Of a stretch of 64,000 nucleotides of DNA, positions 47,247-59,689 are shown one piece after another. The first letter of the stretch is position 1; each line of letters starts with the position of its first letter. A program made the position numbers and the translations under genes. The notes below the pieces were generated by a model, which was not told the DNA's origin, did not search any database, and worked only from the letters and a program-made list of their open reading frames with translations. The stretch is from Calliphora vicina (taxonomy: Eukaryota; Arthropoda; Insecta; Diptera; Calliphoridae): contig NC_088784.1 of assembly GCF_958450345.1 (NCBI RefSeq), positions 59,700,247-59,764,246 of the forward strand, given 5' to 3'.

Positions 47247-48752
47247 GTTTGCTATTACAGCACTATTATTTGAAAGCATAAGGCTATTTTTAAATCAGCC
47301 GTTAAAATCGTTATATTTGAATTCAAGTACAATTTCGTAACACTATGATCTTCAAACTATTAAACTTTAGTGAAACTTCGAATTCTAGAGCTTTCGATGT
47401 TAATCAATAAAAAAAATCAAATTTTTGTACGTAACTCTGGCTTATTACAATAGTATTTTTTCGAAATCCTGCTAAGTTTGTTTATGTATTTTGGACGTGT
47501 TTTACGCAGACGGACATAGGTTCCATTAAAAATCTCATAAGGATCCAGAAAATGTATACTTTGTTGGGATGAATATTTTTCAATGTTACACGCGGAAATA
47601 CAAACTTATATATATCCCCATTCACCTCTTTTGGTGGTGGAGGGTATAATAATTGCAAATTACTACAGATATACTCTTCAAAGAAATCGTAAAATTTAGG
47701 ACAAAATCGTCAATGTGCCATTTGGTCCATTTATGGTGACGCATACTTTTCTGATCTGCCTCAATGTGCGGCGCTAAGTCTTAAAAATGAGGCGGCCATA
47801 TCGAGTAATTACGTGACCGGGAAATTTCTCTAGCGGCATATTATGTAGATATAAATAAAAATTAATATTTCCTTTACTTTTTTTTGCATTTCTTACATAT
47901 TAAAATGCAAATTCTTTAGAACTGGATTAATAAATAATGAAATTTAAGAAATTATGTACAAAAAAATGCTTGTGCTTTTTAATAAATTTCCATATAGTGT
48001 AATTTAAATTAAAAAGTGAGCAAGAAACCGAATAATTTCTCCGTAATACAAAACAAGACGATACAAATTTAAATTCGTTCGAAAAAATTGTATTAACCAA
48101 TTTTTTTCGACACTAATGCATTCGAAGAACTTAATTGTATTTATCATTAATACACATATATACATACATACTTAATCGTACATACATATGGATATATAAA
48201 TGCAAATGTATATAAATACATATATAAAACTATATGTTTGTACGTTTGTAAAATTTATTATACAGGTAATACTGATAATATTGACCGCAATGCAAAATAT
48301 TGAAATGGAACTGTCCAAAAGAACATATGTATAAAAAATCTGTTTTTTATACTTTAACTAATAGATCAATAGATACTGATATGTAGAGTTAAAGCATTTA
48401 GAGAAATTTATCCGGATCTTCCTTCCTAATCTTATTGTATTTTATTAACTTTTTATTATTTTTATTATTTTTTTTAACTTTTTATACATATTTAATAAAT
48501 CTTAGAATTTCAAACAAACAATTATTAAATGCATATTTTTTTATATTTGAAGTGCATATTTAATATAATTAAGTGCTCATAAACCCTTTTTATACCCTTC
48601 GCCTTCGTTAGAAGGGTAATATTTCAATTGTGGAAGTAGAATTTCACCAAATTTTGACTTTTGGAGACAAAAACAATGATTAAATGGAGACAATTTAAGG
48701 TCCATTGACCTTAAGTATCCGGTTCTAGTATTTATCCACTAGATATCTATTA
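47247..48752. other. AT-rich DNA with dispersed-repeat fragments and microsatellite
   Basis: 47500-47650 and 48590-48700 are fragments of the 'tataccctt...' repeats. 48145-48260 is a CATA/TATG microsatellite. No gene. Confidence 0.4.
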
Positions 48753-49193
48753 CTACTTTTATACGCACGGCTTATTCGCAAATAAAACTATTGCAATTAG
48801 AAAAAAATGCCGCATAAACAGTGAATTAATTTTTAATTTTGGAATAGCTAACTCACGAAAACAATTCCTGATTAACGACACTATTTGCAAATAAGATTTT
48901 AAGCATTGCCATATGTTTTAACGCTTTTAGTTTATTAAGACGTTTTTTAAATATTTCATTGCGTTTTTGAATTACTTGGATAGCAAGACGGACAAGAATT
49001 TTTAATTCTATAATTTTTACATTTAAAAAAATAATATCATATTTGATTCAATAAAAGAGCTACCAAATAATTACATTTTACCATCCGGCATCTCATAAAA
49101 ACAAGAATTTTCCGTAACTAATGTGACATATAAACAGTGAGTTAGTTAATTTCAAATAATTTTTATTTGCGAATATGCTACGTATAAACGTAG
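48753..49193. mobile_element. CTACGTTTATACG MITE, copy 2
   Basis: Left CTACTTTTATACGCACGGC; right 'gctacgtataaacgtag'; TA on both sides. 441 bp, aligning throughout with 28500-28902 except for a few indels. Confidence 0.8.
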
Positions 49194-49402
49194 TATATTT
49201 CTACTACTCTATCATGCCACCGTAATTTCAGAAAATTAAAGCCCGGAAGAAATCATTGTTAACCTTACAGCAAAATATTTGTCTTCGGGAAAAAAATATT
49301 GATGTATCATACTTTAATATCATAACTGCCTTGCTGAAATACTTCATATTAGGGGGTGTACGACGAACTTTTTTTTCCTGTAAGGTGGTACACTCTAGTG
49401 TA

Positions 49403-50173
49403 GAGTAACTTCGGGTATTGTGGACTATGCGTCTAATGTGGACCAGTGTCTTTTTTCAGAAACTATTGAAGGTATGATAAAACTGATTTGTCGTACATTT
49501 TACAATTTGCTTGAAACGACAATTGCACATTTGCTTTCATGAGTAATTGATATGTTGGCTTTTTATTCTTGTATTGAAATTAATGCGCGTGCTCAACATT
49601 TTTTTCGGCTCAAGTAAGAAACAAAATTTGGTACAGTTACTTGGTAGAATTTAATGTTTGGTTGTTTTATATAGTTAAAGTGGACACATAGTTTTGCATA
49701 TATTTGGTAAGAATTTAAGCACATTTAGATTCTTAGGTAAAAATAATTTTTTACCACTGTAACCCAAGTTCGTGTAATGTGGACCACTTAAATTACTTGA
49801 TTATGTACTACTGGTCCATATTACCCGACAATAACTATGTACTTTGTAAGCAATTTATCAAATATATTGAAAATAAATTTTTTAATCATTCATGATTAGC
49901 TGGTTCATGAATTTTATCTATTAAATACTAGTCCACATTACCCTCATATAATGGTCCATATTACCCTCCAATTTTTTTAATGCTGGTTTTTGGGTTCCTT
50001 ACAATATTTTCACATAAATTTTTTATCCTTTGACGGAAAAAATTTTCAACTGCAAAAACAATTAGAGAATACATTAGCTAATTTATTGCTTCACATCTTT
50101 TTTAATATCCATATATATTGTGGCCAAAATTTAGAAAAAACAAAATGGTAGTCCACATTACCCGAAGTTACTC
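49403..50173. mobile_element. GAGTAACTTCGGG TIR element with internal GTCCAYATTACCC repeats
   Basis: Left GAGTAACTTCGGGTATTGTG and right 'cacattacccgaagttactc' are inverted; TA flanks both. Inside, the motif GTCCAYATTACCC or its complement recurs about six times (near 49437, 49780, 49816, 49930, 49955 and the right end), in both orientations. No ORF. Tc1/mariner-like by target choice. Confidence 0.7.
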
Positions 50174-50645
50174 TATATGCTTATACACTATTGTTTTATT
50201 GAGAGGGCGATATATAAGTTTGTCATTCCGTTTGTAATTTCCACAATATAATTTTCCGACCCTATAAAATATATATATTCGGGATCCTTATAGATAGCGG
50301 AGTCGATTAAGCCATGTCCGTCTGTTGAAATCAACTTTCCGAAGCCCCCAAATAACTTACATATACGATTCATTTAAAATCAAGAAAATCGGAAACATAT
50401 AAGGAAAAAAACAGGACAATATCGATTTTTGACCTATATCTAAATTACTAAGTAATTAATATAGACCATATTTATATCTAATGATAGATATATCAAAGAC
50501 CTTTTCAACGACGTATATAAGACCATAGTAAGTTGGACCTACAATGGGTCAAAATCGGAAAAAATATTTTTAAACCCGATTTTTTTTTTTAACCAAAAGT
50601 TTTTTATATAAGATTCGGCACTGTCGAATATAGCTGTCTTACTTT
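50174..50645 (-). repeat. Dispersed repeat, inverted copy of 12745-13345
   Basis: 'tttgtcattccgtttgtaat', 'agcggagtcgattaagcc' and, at the far end, 'gcactgtcgaatatagctg' are the reverse complement of the corresponding blocks at 12745-13345. The minus-strand peptide ..GKLISTDGHGLIDSAIYKD.. is a property of the repeat. Confidence 0.65.
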
Positions 50646-53390
50646 TTTTTTAGTTTTTGTATACATATATTTACAGAATATATATTGTTTTACTATAAAA
50701 GAAAAATCTGCCATGTACAATAAATTTAATTTTATTTATTTAAATATGAGGGATTGTAAAGGAAAAATATTTGGTTTAGTGTAAGAAATTAAAAGAAAAC
50801 ATAACGCATATCACGATTCGCATGTTTCTACATGTACCTCAAAATTATTTCGCTCGATATTTTATATAACAATGTTTAACAAGAACTTATTATTTTTTTT
50901 TAAATATAGTACCCTCTGAATGGCTCATAAATACCAAATTATTTTCAGATACTCTTATTTTTGCAAAATCTATTACGCTTTATAGGCGTAGAAATGTCAA
51001 GTACGATGACATGATCATATATCTCAAAGGCCACTTTTTTAAAAATATTCTTAAAATTAAATAATAATAAGCCAAGGTCTTTTGTATATTTGAGCAAATC
51101 TGAATCCTACAATTTCGGCTTCTAGTGTTTTTGAAAAAAAAACATGATTTGGTTGTGTAGTAAATTTTATATTCATCGAACAATTATTCGTAACAATTGT
51201 TCGATTAATCGAACGATCATTATTCGAATGGATAACCTAGTAGGTACACATAAACAAATTTATAAAAGAAAATTGTTGAATTATATCCACTCCATGTATA
51301 AGTATTTTGTGGAGACTAGTAGGCATATAGTACCAGGGATATAAGTCTACATATATTTTGGCTGTTTCTGATAAGTATAGGCGAAAAGCTTCAATATTTA
51401 TCGTATATCCACAGGATATTGTGCTTAAAATGATTTGCAGTCTCTTTATTAAAACCTCGCTTACTCCAGTTACACTTGACGCTAAGGACGATTGACTAAA
51501 AAATCGTCTAGCCGTGTTTCCGTGCTTTGTTCAATGGACAAAAATCAAAAACAAAATCATGTCTTTGATGTTAATGAAATTTATATTTTTCAATAGACAA
51601 CTAAATAAGTCATTCGTGTGAAAAATACTTTTTTATAAATATCTCTTTTTGTCGTCACTAGGGGTCGCTAAAGTTAGTACATTTTCAACATAATTTTTAT
51701 GGAGAAAAATATATTTTTTTATGGTTAACTAAAATCATTGTTAAAAGTTCGTTTTAAAATATATAAACTCGCGATTGGCTGCAAATGAAAGAATATGAAT
51801 GTTGACTTATGGGAAATTACTGTTTTTGTCAAAAAAGGTTTAATCTGCGCAATTTTTAATAATTAACATTTTTTTTATTGTAAGCCTTAAATTCTAAAAC
51901 TTTGTTGGAATATTAGTAAAATATATGTTAATCTATTTTGATTGTGTTTTACTATAAAATAGCCTTAAGTATTATCTATAAGAAAATGTAATCATTAGTT
52001 GTCCTTTCGTATGAAAACTATTAAAATTTTGTTTTTGTTTGAATGTATAAATTACCATTTCATAAATTTTCAATTTGATGGTTTGATGGTAGCTCCAGAT
52101 TTTTGGATTTTTATAAAATAATACCATTTTTTCTTTTAAATAACTAAGAAATATGGCGTTATTTAACAAAAGTAGTTTAATGGAATAAAGTGTATTAATA
52201 GGTCTTTATTTGGTTCTTGATGTTGTATGTTTTTTTGCTGAAATCAAAAAAAAATTCTAAAGTTTAATTTTGAAAAAAAAATGTTAATCAATTTTAATTT
52301 TTCTAATGCCTATCTCTTATTTATTATAATGTGAAATCATTATTTGTCCGTTTTGACTAGAACTTTTAAAAAAAATTGTTTTTGATGGCACCCATAAATA
52401 ATACATTTTTACCATAAATGTAAGTAACTCAATAATTGAATATAACCTACATATCCTTAGGTTTAGATAGTAATATGAGCTTCTGTTGATATTAGGAACA
52501 CTTAAAGTATAGTCCAAAATCCAGTTTCACTTGAAAATGTCCGTCCATCCGTCCTTCCAAATTTAGAAAATATATACAATATTTCAGTATTTTTTAAAAA
52601 AAAGGATATATGGCAGTTATGTAAATCCATGCTAGAATTGAAATGTTAATAGCTAAATTAATCTGATATTATAAGAGAACAATAATTTCTGAAAATTAAT
52701 AATTTTATTCAGGTTTATAGGCCACCCGAATCCTTGCTGCGATTGTAATAAAAATTTTCACAAACAACAATAACTTTATTAAAATGATTATAACCAAATT
52801 GGTTCCAAAATAAGAAATGATTTTTACGATTTTTTTTTAAAAAATTAGATGTTTTATATTCTTCGAACAATTATTCGTAACAATTGTTCGATTAATCGAA
52901 CGATCATTATTCGAATGGATAACCGAGTAGGTATACATAAACAAATTTATAAGAATTGAGTCTTATTTTAAGGTAATTCACTGTTTTCACATTCATCCAT
53001 ATGTAAATGTGTATGAACGTGTAGTGCGTATAAGTATATAAAATAATATGTATTCCCAATACTATTTGATATATTCAAGTTAAGTATATGTACATTAGAC
53101 CGATCCTTTAAACTGTGAGAACTCTTTAAAAATGATTTGTTTGCTCTTGGATTAGAAATATTTTGTTGATAAGCCATTTAAAGTACTATACAACTGCATC
53201 CACAATTTGAATTACTTACATTCTGAATTACTTACATTTATTTTTATATAGTTAAGTATAAACAGAATTGTGTCCACCATGTTATTTTAAGAGCACATCT
53301 AATGTGCATCCATATGTATTGTATATATATATGTATACGGAAACACGCATCCACACAAATGTAAAGTGCCTACTTATGTATGGATGTATA
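50646..53390. other. AT-rich DNA with a ~95-bp direct repeat
   Basis: No gene. Near-identical segments at about 51167-51262 and 52855-52952 ('cgaacaattattcgtaacaa ... ttattcgaatggataacc') are 1.69 kb apart. 53290-53390 is a TATG-type microsatellite. Nothing recognised elsewhere. Confidence 0.4.
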
Positions 53391-55817
53391 TTAGAGTGAC
53401 AATCAGTTGTATGGAAAAAATTTTTTGTTAAAATTTTGAAGAGTGCCGGGTGGAATATTGTGACACTATGCCTAAAAGTTAAGTGCTGAAAATTTGAGCC
53501 AAATCGGTCAACGATTTCTGGACGCGCATCGAGGTCAAAGTTCAGATATATGCAAAATTATACTATTTATATGGAATAAATAGGTGAAACTCGTTAAATT
53601 TCTGCATTGTTTTCTAGAAATGTATAGATTTATTTATATTAATGAATATTACATTAAAAAAAATTTTTTGGAAGTTAACCCTGCATCTCCTTTGGGTCAA
53701 AATGACCCAAAAACTGTATTATTGCCAAAATTGAGGAAAAATGCAAATTTTTCAGATATTTTAAAAATTTTGCTACTAAATAAATACTTTTGCAATTGAA
53801 TGCAAAATAATCGAAATGTGTACGTAATTATCGTTGTAATGAGATATAAATGACAAAATTTGGTTAAAAAATGTTAAAGTTATTACAAATTCGCCAGACC
53901 ATTAACGTGTTTCAGGCCACTTGAACAAAAAATTTAGGAAAAAAAATTAACATATTTCGAGAAAAATTAAAATAAAAGCTAATTTTTATTTAAAATATGT
54001 CCGTATTTACTTGTGTATGAGTTTTTGTCTTCGTAGGATACCGTTAACCTATTCGCAGGTATGGCCAAAAAAAATTTTTTTTTTAACGGCTGTTTCAAAT
54101 CTCCATTTTCAAATTTTTAAAAATTTTGTTAAACAAATTTCAGAATTTTTTGATCATCACATTGGGATTTATTGAGATCAAAATAGGGAATAAAAATATG
54201 AAAAAATTATGTCAATACCTCTTCCAGTTTTTCCGTACCTGCGATTTAAATTTTGCGATTTTCAAGAAAAACTATTTTTTTGTCCATATTTAGGCGAATG
54301 AGCCCAATTTCCTTAATGTTATAAATTTTAATTAAAACCTATTCATAATATTATAGTCCCTGTAATTTTAAATATGGTCTGAAAGTTTTACTAAAATCGG
54401 AAAACGATTACCTTAAATCGTGAAGGTCAAAGGTCAAATTTTTCAATATTTTGAATTTCTAAAGAAATGTTATATATTTTTGGGCCGATTTTAATGAGAC
54501 TTGAGGAAAGCATAACTTAAAGTCCAGAATTTAAAATAACGGCACAAAAATGGAATTTAACTCTTAGCAGCACTTGGGGTCCAAATTACCCTCAACATTT
54601 AAAATCACGAAAAACACAGCCATTTTGACCCCAAGTGCTCTTAAAGGACTAAATCCATTTTTGCACTGTTGTTGTAAATGTTAGACCCCAATGTATATTT
54701 TGCTCAAGTTTCATTAAAATCGGCCCAAAAATATATAACATTTCGCTATCTTTTCTTTAGAAATTCCAAATATTGAAAAATTTGACCTTTGACCTTCACG
54801 ATTTAAGGTTATCGTTTTCCGATTTTAGTAAAACTTTCAGACCATATTTAAAATTACAAGGACTATAATATTATGAATAGGTTTTAGTTAAAGTTTATAA
54901 CATTAAGGAAATTGGGCTCATTCGCCTAAATATGGACAAAAAAATAGTTTTTCTTGAAAATCGCAAAATTTAAATCGCAGGTACGGAAAAACTGGAAGAG
55001 GTATTGACATAATTTTTTCATATTTTTATTCCCTATTTTGATCTCAATAAATCCCAATGTGATGATCAAAAAATTCTGAAATTTGTTTAACAAAATTTTT
55101 AAAAATTTGAAAATGGAGATTTGAAACAGCCGTTAAAAAAAATAATTTTTTTTGGCCATACCTGCGAATAGGTTAACGGTATCCTACGAAGACAAAAACT
55201 CATACACAAGTAAATACGGACATATTTTAAATAAAAATTAGCTTTTATTTTAATTTTTCTCGAAATATGTTAATTTTTTTTCCTAAATTTTTTGTTCAAG
55301 TGGCCTGAAACACGTTAATGGTCTGGCGAATTTGTAATAACTTTAACATTTTTTAACCAAATTTTGTCATTTATATCTCATTACAACGATAATTACGTAC
55401 ACATTTCGATTATTTTGCATTCAATTGCAAAAGTATTTATTTAGTAGCAAAATTTTTAAAATATCTGAAAAATTTGCATTTTTCCTCAATTTTGGCAATA
55501 ATACAGTTTTTGGGTCATTTTGACCCAAAGGAGATGCAGGGTTAACTTCCAAAAAATTTTTTTTAATGTAATATTCATTAATATAAATAAATCTATACAT
55601 TTCTAGAAAACAATGCAGAAATTTAACGAGTTTCACCTATTTATTCCATATAAATAGTATAATTTTGCATATATCTGAACTTTGACCTCGATGCGCGTCC
55701 AGAAATCGTTGCCCGATTTGGCTCAAATTTTCAGCACTTAACATTTAGGCCTAGTGTCACAATATTCCACCCGGCACTCTTTGAAATCTAAGAAAAAAAA
55801 ATCGGCTGTCACTCTAA
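53391..55817. repeat. 2.4-kb near-perfect palindrome (foldback element)
   Basis: Ends TTAGAGTGAC and GTCACTCTAA; TGTATA lies just outside both ends, though it sits in a TA-rich microsatellite context. The whole element is two ~1.2-kb arms in inverted orientation meeting at about 54605. An open frame of 71 codons at 53584-53799 (plus) recurs at 55421-55636 (minus) with an identical translation. That peptide (..LGQNDPKTVLLPKL..) has no family I recognise. Shorter or decayed copies: 33280-33990, 42851-43519, 56425-57145. Confidence 0.9.
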
Positions 55818-55942
55818 TGTATATGTGTAAGTGATTGTGAAGTTTTATTCTGGTCTGCATATCAATTGCGTGTGTGCACTTGTGTTACACTTCCGTACGC
55901 ATATAATTCATGTGCGTATATGCAGGTTAATGTGTTTGTACA

Positions 55943-56155
55943 CTAGGGTGGCTCTTATTTTGAACGTCTGCGATATTTGATGCTCACAAGCTGAAAATTT
56001 GGGAAAATCGGATAAAGTTTAGAGGTTCACATTTCATTTGAAGTTTCAAATATCGGTCAATGTAGCAATATTTAGAAAAAATTACAAAATTCTGATTAAA
56101 AACTGTTTTTGAATTTCATTTACCCATAGATGTTAAAATCTATAGCGGTATTCAC
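55943..56155 (+). repeat. TAGGGTGGCTCTTATTTT one-ended repeat
   Basis: Shares 'ttcacatttcatttgaagtttc' and 'tagcaatatttag' with an inverted copy at about 62000-62232 that ends 'aaataagggccagccta'. Only one terminus is recognisable in each. 56155-56425 continues into a block with 'gcatgaaatcggcccagtcg'. Confidence 0.45.
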
Positions 56156-56424
56156 AATGTAGACTACTTGACCTGGTAATGTAGTAAAAGAGCACAATAT
56201 CAATAAACTAAAAACAAAATACATTAGAAATATATAGAAATGTTTGTTAATGAATAGCTTTTCTACTTTTTTACTAGGCCAATTACACTTTGATGTCACC
56301 ACTAACTGCGGAAACGGGTATACCGATTTCAACCAAAATTTCAGGGTGGTCTGTGGATGGTTTATTTGAAGTCTGCATGAAATCGGCCCAGTCGTTCCAA
56401 ATATTTGCCATTTGTATATATACA

Positions 56425-57145
56425 TTAGAGTGACAGCCGATTTATTTTTTAAACTTCAAAGAGTGCCGTGTGGAATATTGTGACACTAGGCCTAAAAGTT
56501 AAGTGCTGAAAATTTGGCCAAAACGGACAACGATTTCTGGACGCGCATCGAGGTCAAAGTTCAGATATATGCTAAATTTTACTATTTATATGGAATAAAT
56601 AGGTAAATCTCGTTAACTTTCTTCACTGTTTTCTAGAAATATGTAGATTTATTTATATTAATGAATATTACATCCTTTGGGTCATAATGACCCAAAAACT
56701 GTATTATCGCCAAAATTCGGGAAAAATGCAAATTTTTCAGTTTCTGTAAAAATTTTGCTACTAAATAAATACTTTTGCAATTGAATGCAAAAGAATCAAA
56801 ATGTGTACGTAACTATCGTTGTAATGAGATATAAATGACAAAATTTGTTTAAAAAAATATTAAAGTTATTACAAATTCGCCAGACCATTAACGTATCTCA
56901 GGCCACTTGAATAAAAAATTTAAAAATTTACGAAGACAAAAACTCATACACAAGTAAATATAGATATATTTTAGATAAAAATTAGCATTTATTTTAATTT
57001 TTCCTAAATTTCTTCTTCAAGAAATTTGACCTCGATGCGCGTCCAGAAATCATTGTCCGATTTGTCTAAAATTTTCAGCACTTAACTTTTAGGCCTAGTG
57101 TCACAATATTCCACCCGGCACTCTTCAGAATTTTAACAAAAAATT
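56425..57145. repeat. Deleted copy of the TTAGAGTGAC palindrome family
   Basis: Starts TTAGAGTGACAGCCGA and runs through 'gtggaatattgtgacacta', 'cgccagaccattaacg', then a right arm 'tttgacctcgatgcgcgtcc ... ccacccggcactctt'. The centre of the palindrome is lost. Confidence 0.65.
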
Positions 57146-57391
57146 TATGTGTGTTCCGTATGAACTCAAAAACGGATGGACCGATTTAGATGAAATTTTA
57201 AGGAAATCTTCAGAATAACCAAGCGGTTAACAATGTAAAGTGAGATTTTCGGTCTGTGGGCGGAAGGGCGATGCAAAATCAAATTTTTACACATTTTGAC
57301 ATAAAAAAAGAAGATTATTGTATAATTTTTGATTGACCTTTTCTTCATTTCTTATAGATAGTTTATTTAGTTTCCTATATACAGGCTTTCT

Positions 57392-58090
57392 ATGTCTAGA
57401 GGCGCAGAAGCGGAAAGAGAACGAAAATCACGGCTTCAGCAAATGCGTCTCAGTGCATCTTCGCCGAGAGCTGCAGAGACACCTCAACAGCATATCGAAA
57501 GACTAGAAGCCAATCGCTCCCGAATGGCTCGATCGATAAGTACTGATTGGCGCAATGAACATGTTTGTTCATTGCTTATATTGCAGCGTTTTGAAGTTCC
57601 CTAAGGAATCCCCGGAAATAACTTTACCGTTCAAACGGTAAAGTTATTGTGCCACCAATTATTTTGCAGCTTGAACTGCTTCTAAGTTACATTTCTTGCG
57701 CCAATCCTATTTCCAAGCACTTCTTTCCAATGATTATCCTTCTAATTTATTTCACTGGAAATGAAGCTATAGAATCCGAACGCTATCGACGAACATGTGT
57801 GTACATTTGCTGCCGAAATATTCTCAAAACAATTGTTGGACATCGGAAATGGAAAAATTCCAATTGATCCCGCCACAAATGCGATTTCGCACCCGCCAAA
57901 CATCTGCCAAATGCAAATGAATATTCTAGCCATTATCGGCAAGTCTTACAACCAACTACAAAAATTGGCTGTGAGAACGTGCAATTTTGGCACCAAAAAA
58001 ATATGATGTTAACAAGCTCAATGACCAAATTCAATTGCCACCACATGTATTAATATTGATGGTTGGATCACCGATTTTTTTCGACACCGT
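57392..58090 (+). pseudogene. Internally deleted Helitron RepHel ORF
   Basis: 57392-57604 encodes an Arg/Glu-rich stretch (SPRAAETPQQHIERLEANR) like the repeated basic motifs at the N-terminus of Helitron RepHel proteins. Shifted frames then give a Cys-containing piece (HCLYCSVLKFPKESPE) and GKVIVPPIILQLE. At about 57797 the sequence jumps to the extreme C-terminal helicase region (FSKQLLDIGNGKIP, DPATNAISHPPN, then KYDVNKLNDQIQ in another frame). The HUH nuclease and most of the helicase are therefore missing, joining the two ends of the ORF. It is non-functional, with at least three frameshifts. The order of domains follows known Helitrons; assignment is from memory of the family. Confidence 0.7.
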
Positions 58091-58574
58091 ATATTAAAAT
58101 CGAGATCGATATGCAATATAAAACAGATATTTTCTAAGGGCCAGCAATAGTTTTAAAGGAATACATAGTTACAGTTGGATGAAAAAAGAAAATATAAAGC
58201 CGATAGGTTTTAATATAAAAATGGAAAGAAATGTAAAATATTTTTTTTATTTTCCCACCCCAAATGATTGATCTGTGCCTGATTGTTGGAGTAATTAAAA
58301 TACGAAATTGCTATAAAAATTGTTCAAATAATATCGAGCTCTTAGCGCCAAATTATCGTAAGCGACAAAACACAAATTTTACAAGAGAAGGTTTTTTTTG
58401 ATTATTTTGAAATTTATACATAGAATTAAAAATGTTATGATGCGATATAATATAATTTCGTTCAAGCTATTTGTCTATTTTTCAAAAATATTTATAACTT
58501 TTGATAATTAAAAATTCATGGAATACTTTATAGAAAAATATGACAATAAATGTTTTTTATTGAATTTTTGCATA
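58091..58574. other. AT-rich spacer, nothing recognised
   Basis: No feature supported; it may include the 3' part of the Helitron remnant. Confidence 0.3.
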
Positions 58575-58807
58575 CAGTGAGCCCCAAAAGTGAGTATACA
58601 CCAAAAATTATTGGATATTTTTTAAGATAATGAAAATTCTAAAATTTATCCATCGATTAAAATTTTAAAGTTTCGGTTTGATAGAGATTGGCTTGAATAA
58701 TATCTTTGGTTGTGAAAAATATAGATTTAAGTCGGACTATAATGATTTTCATGATCTTAAAAAAATCAAAAAATTCGCTGCTGTTTACTCACTTTTGAGG
58801 CTCACTG
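58575..58807. mobile_element. Tc1/mariner-type MITE (233 bp)
   Basis: Left CAGTGAGCCCCAAAAGTGAG and right 'ctcacttttgaggctcactg' are inverted repeats with one difference, flanked by TA on each side. Non-coding interior. CAGT termini and a TA duplication are typical of Tc1/mariner derivatives. Confidence 0.85.
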
Positions 58808-58829
58808 TATATACAAATTTTTCGAATTG

Positions 58830-59685
58830 AAATTAAATTTTTATTTATAAATAGTTTTTAATGAAATTTCACAGTTGTTTTTAGTTTTTTTTCGCTATAA
58901 TATTCACACCGGGGTTGTCGGGACCCTTTACAAAATAATTAAAAACATATTGAGCCACCTATAATCGGTTACTATATTTTGATATCGGATACGCGATTTG
59001 AGAATTTTTGCCCTAAATTTTTATTTTACCCTCGGTAACAACAATTTTGAAACTTTTTTTTCCTTTAAAATATTTTATGAAAACTTAGCTTTCAGAAAGT
59101 AGAAATTCCTTATACATCCTCTTAGAAATTTTTTGCGATAACTTAAAAAGAAAAAAAGTTATTTTTTCCCAAAAAATTACAGGAAAATCACCTTTTTTAA
59201 AATTTTTAAAATTCAAATGCATATAACTTTGTACTTAGTCATTATTTTTAAACTGTTCTTTTTCCATTTGACACTAAATGTGTTGTTAGTCCAATAAAGG
59301 AAAACCGGAGAAAATCGGGAAATATTTGGATACGCTGTTATCAAAAAACTGGATTAGGGTTTGTAAAAATGTTGATAATTTAATTTTCAAATGCGAATAT
59401 CTATAATTGGTAGCTACGGCGAAGTTTTTTGTAGTGCTCGATGAGGAGATTATATATGTATAATTTTTTGGAAATCGGAATTCAAACCAAGAAATAATAT
59501 CGTTTAAAAAATGTAACATGAGGTGTTCTACTTTGAGGGCCCTTGATCGCGCCCCTGGTGGGCCCATGAGGTCCATGTTCAAAACTTAAACTCGGCAAGA
59601 CTTCTTCTTTGCGCATGTGAAATTTCATTTAAACCAATCTAACCATTTAGAAGTTACAGATTTATTTCCCTCTTTTTATACCCTA
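58830..59685. repeat. CACAGTGGG-family element, copy 3
   Basis: 'atagtttttaatgaaatttcac', 'gagaaaatcgggaaat', 'ttcaaatgcgaatatct' and 'tttagaagttacagattta' match 32050-33076 in order. Terminal CACTGTG is missing; the copy runs into the next repeat at 59690. Confidence 0.55.
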
Positions 59686-59689
59686 CACC

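Noticed and set aside
50188..50373. 61-codon minus-strand frame ..GKLISTDGHGLIDSAIYKD..
   Set aside because: Lies in the dispersed repeat also at 12745-13345; repeated non-coding sequence.
53584..55636. Identical 71-codon frames as possible duplicated genes
   Set aside because: They are mirror images in a palindrome; other copies of the family break the frame, and no domain is recognised.
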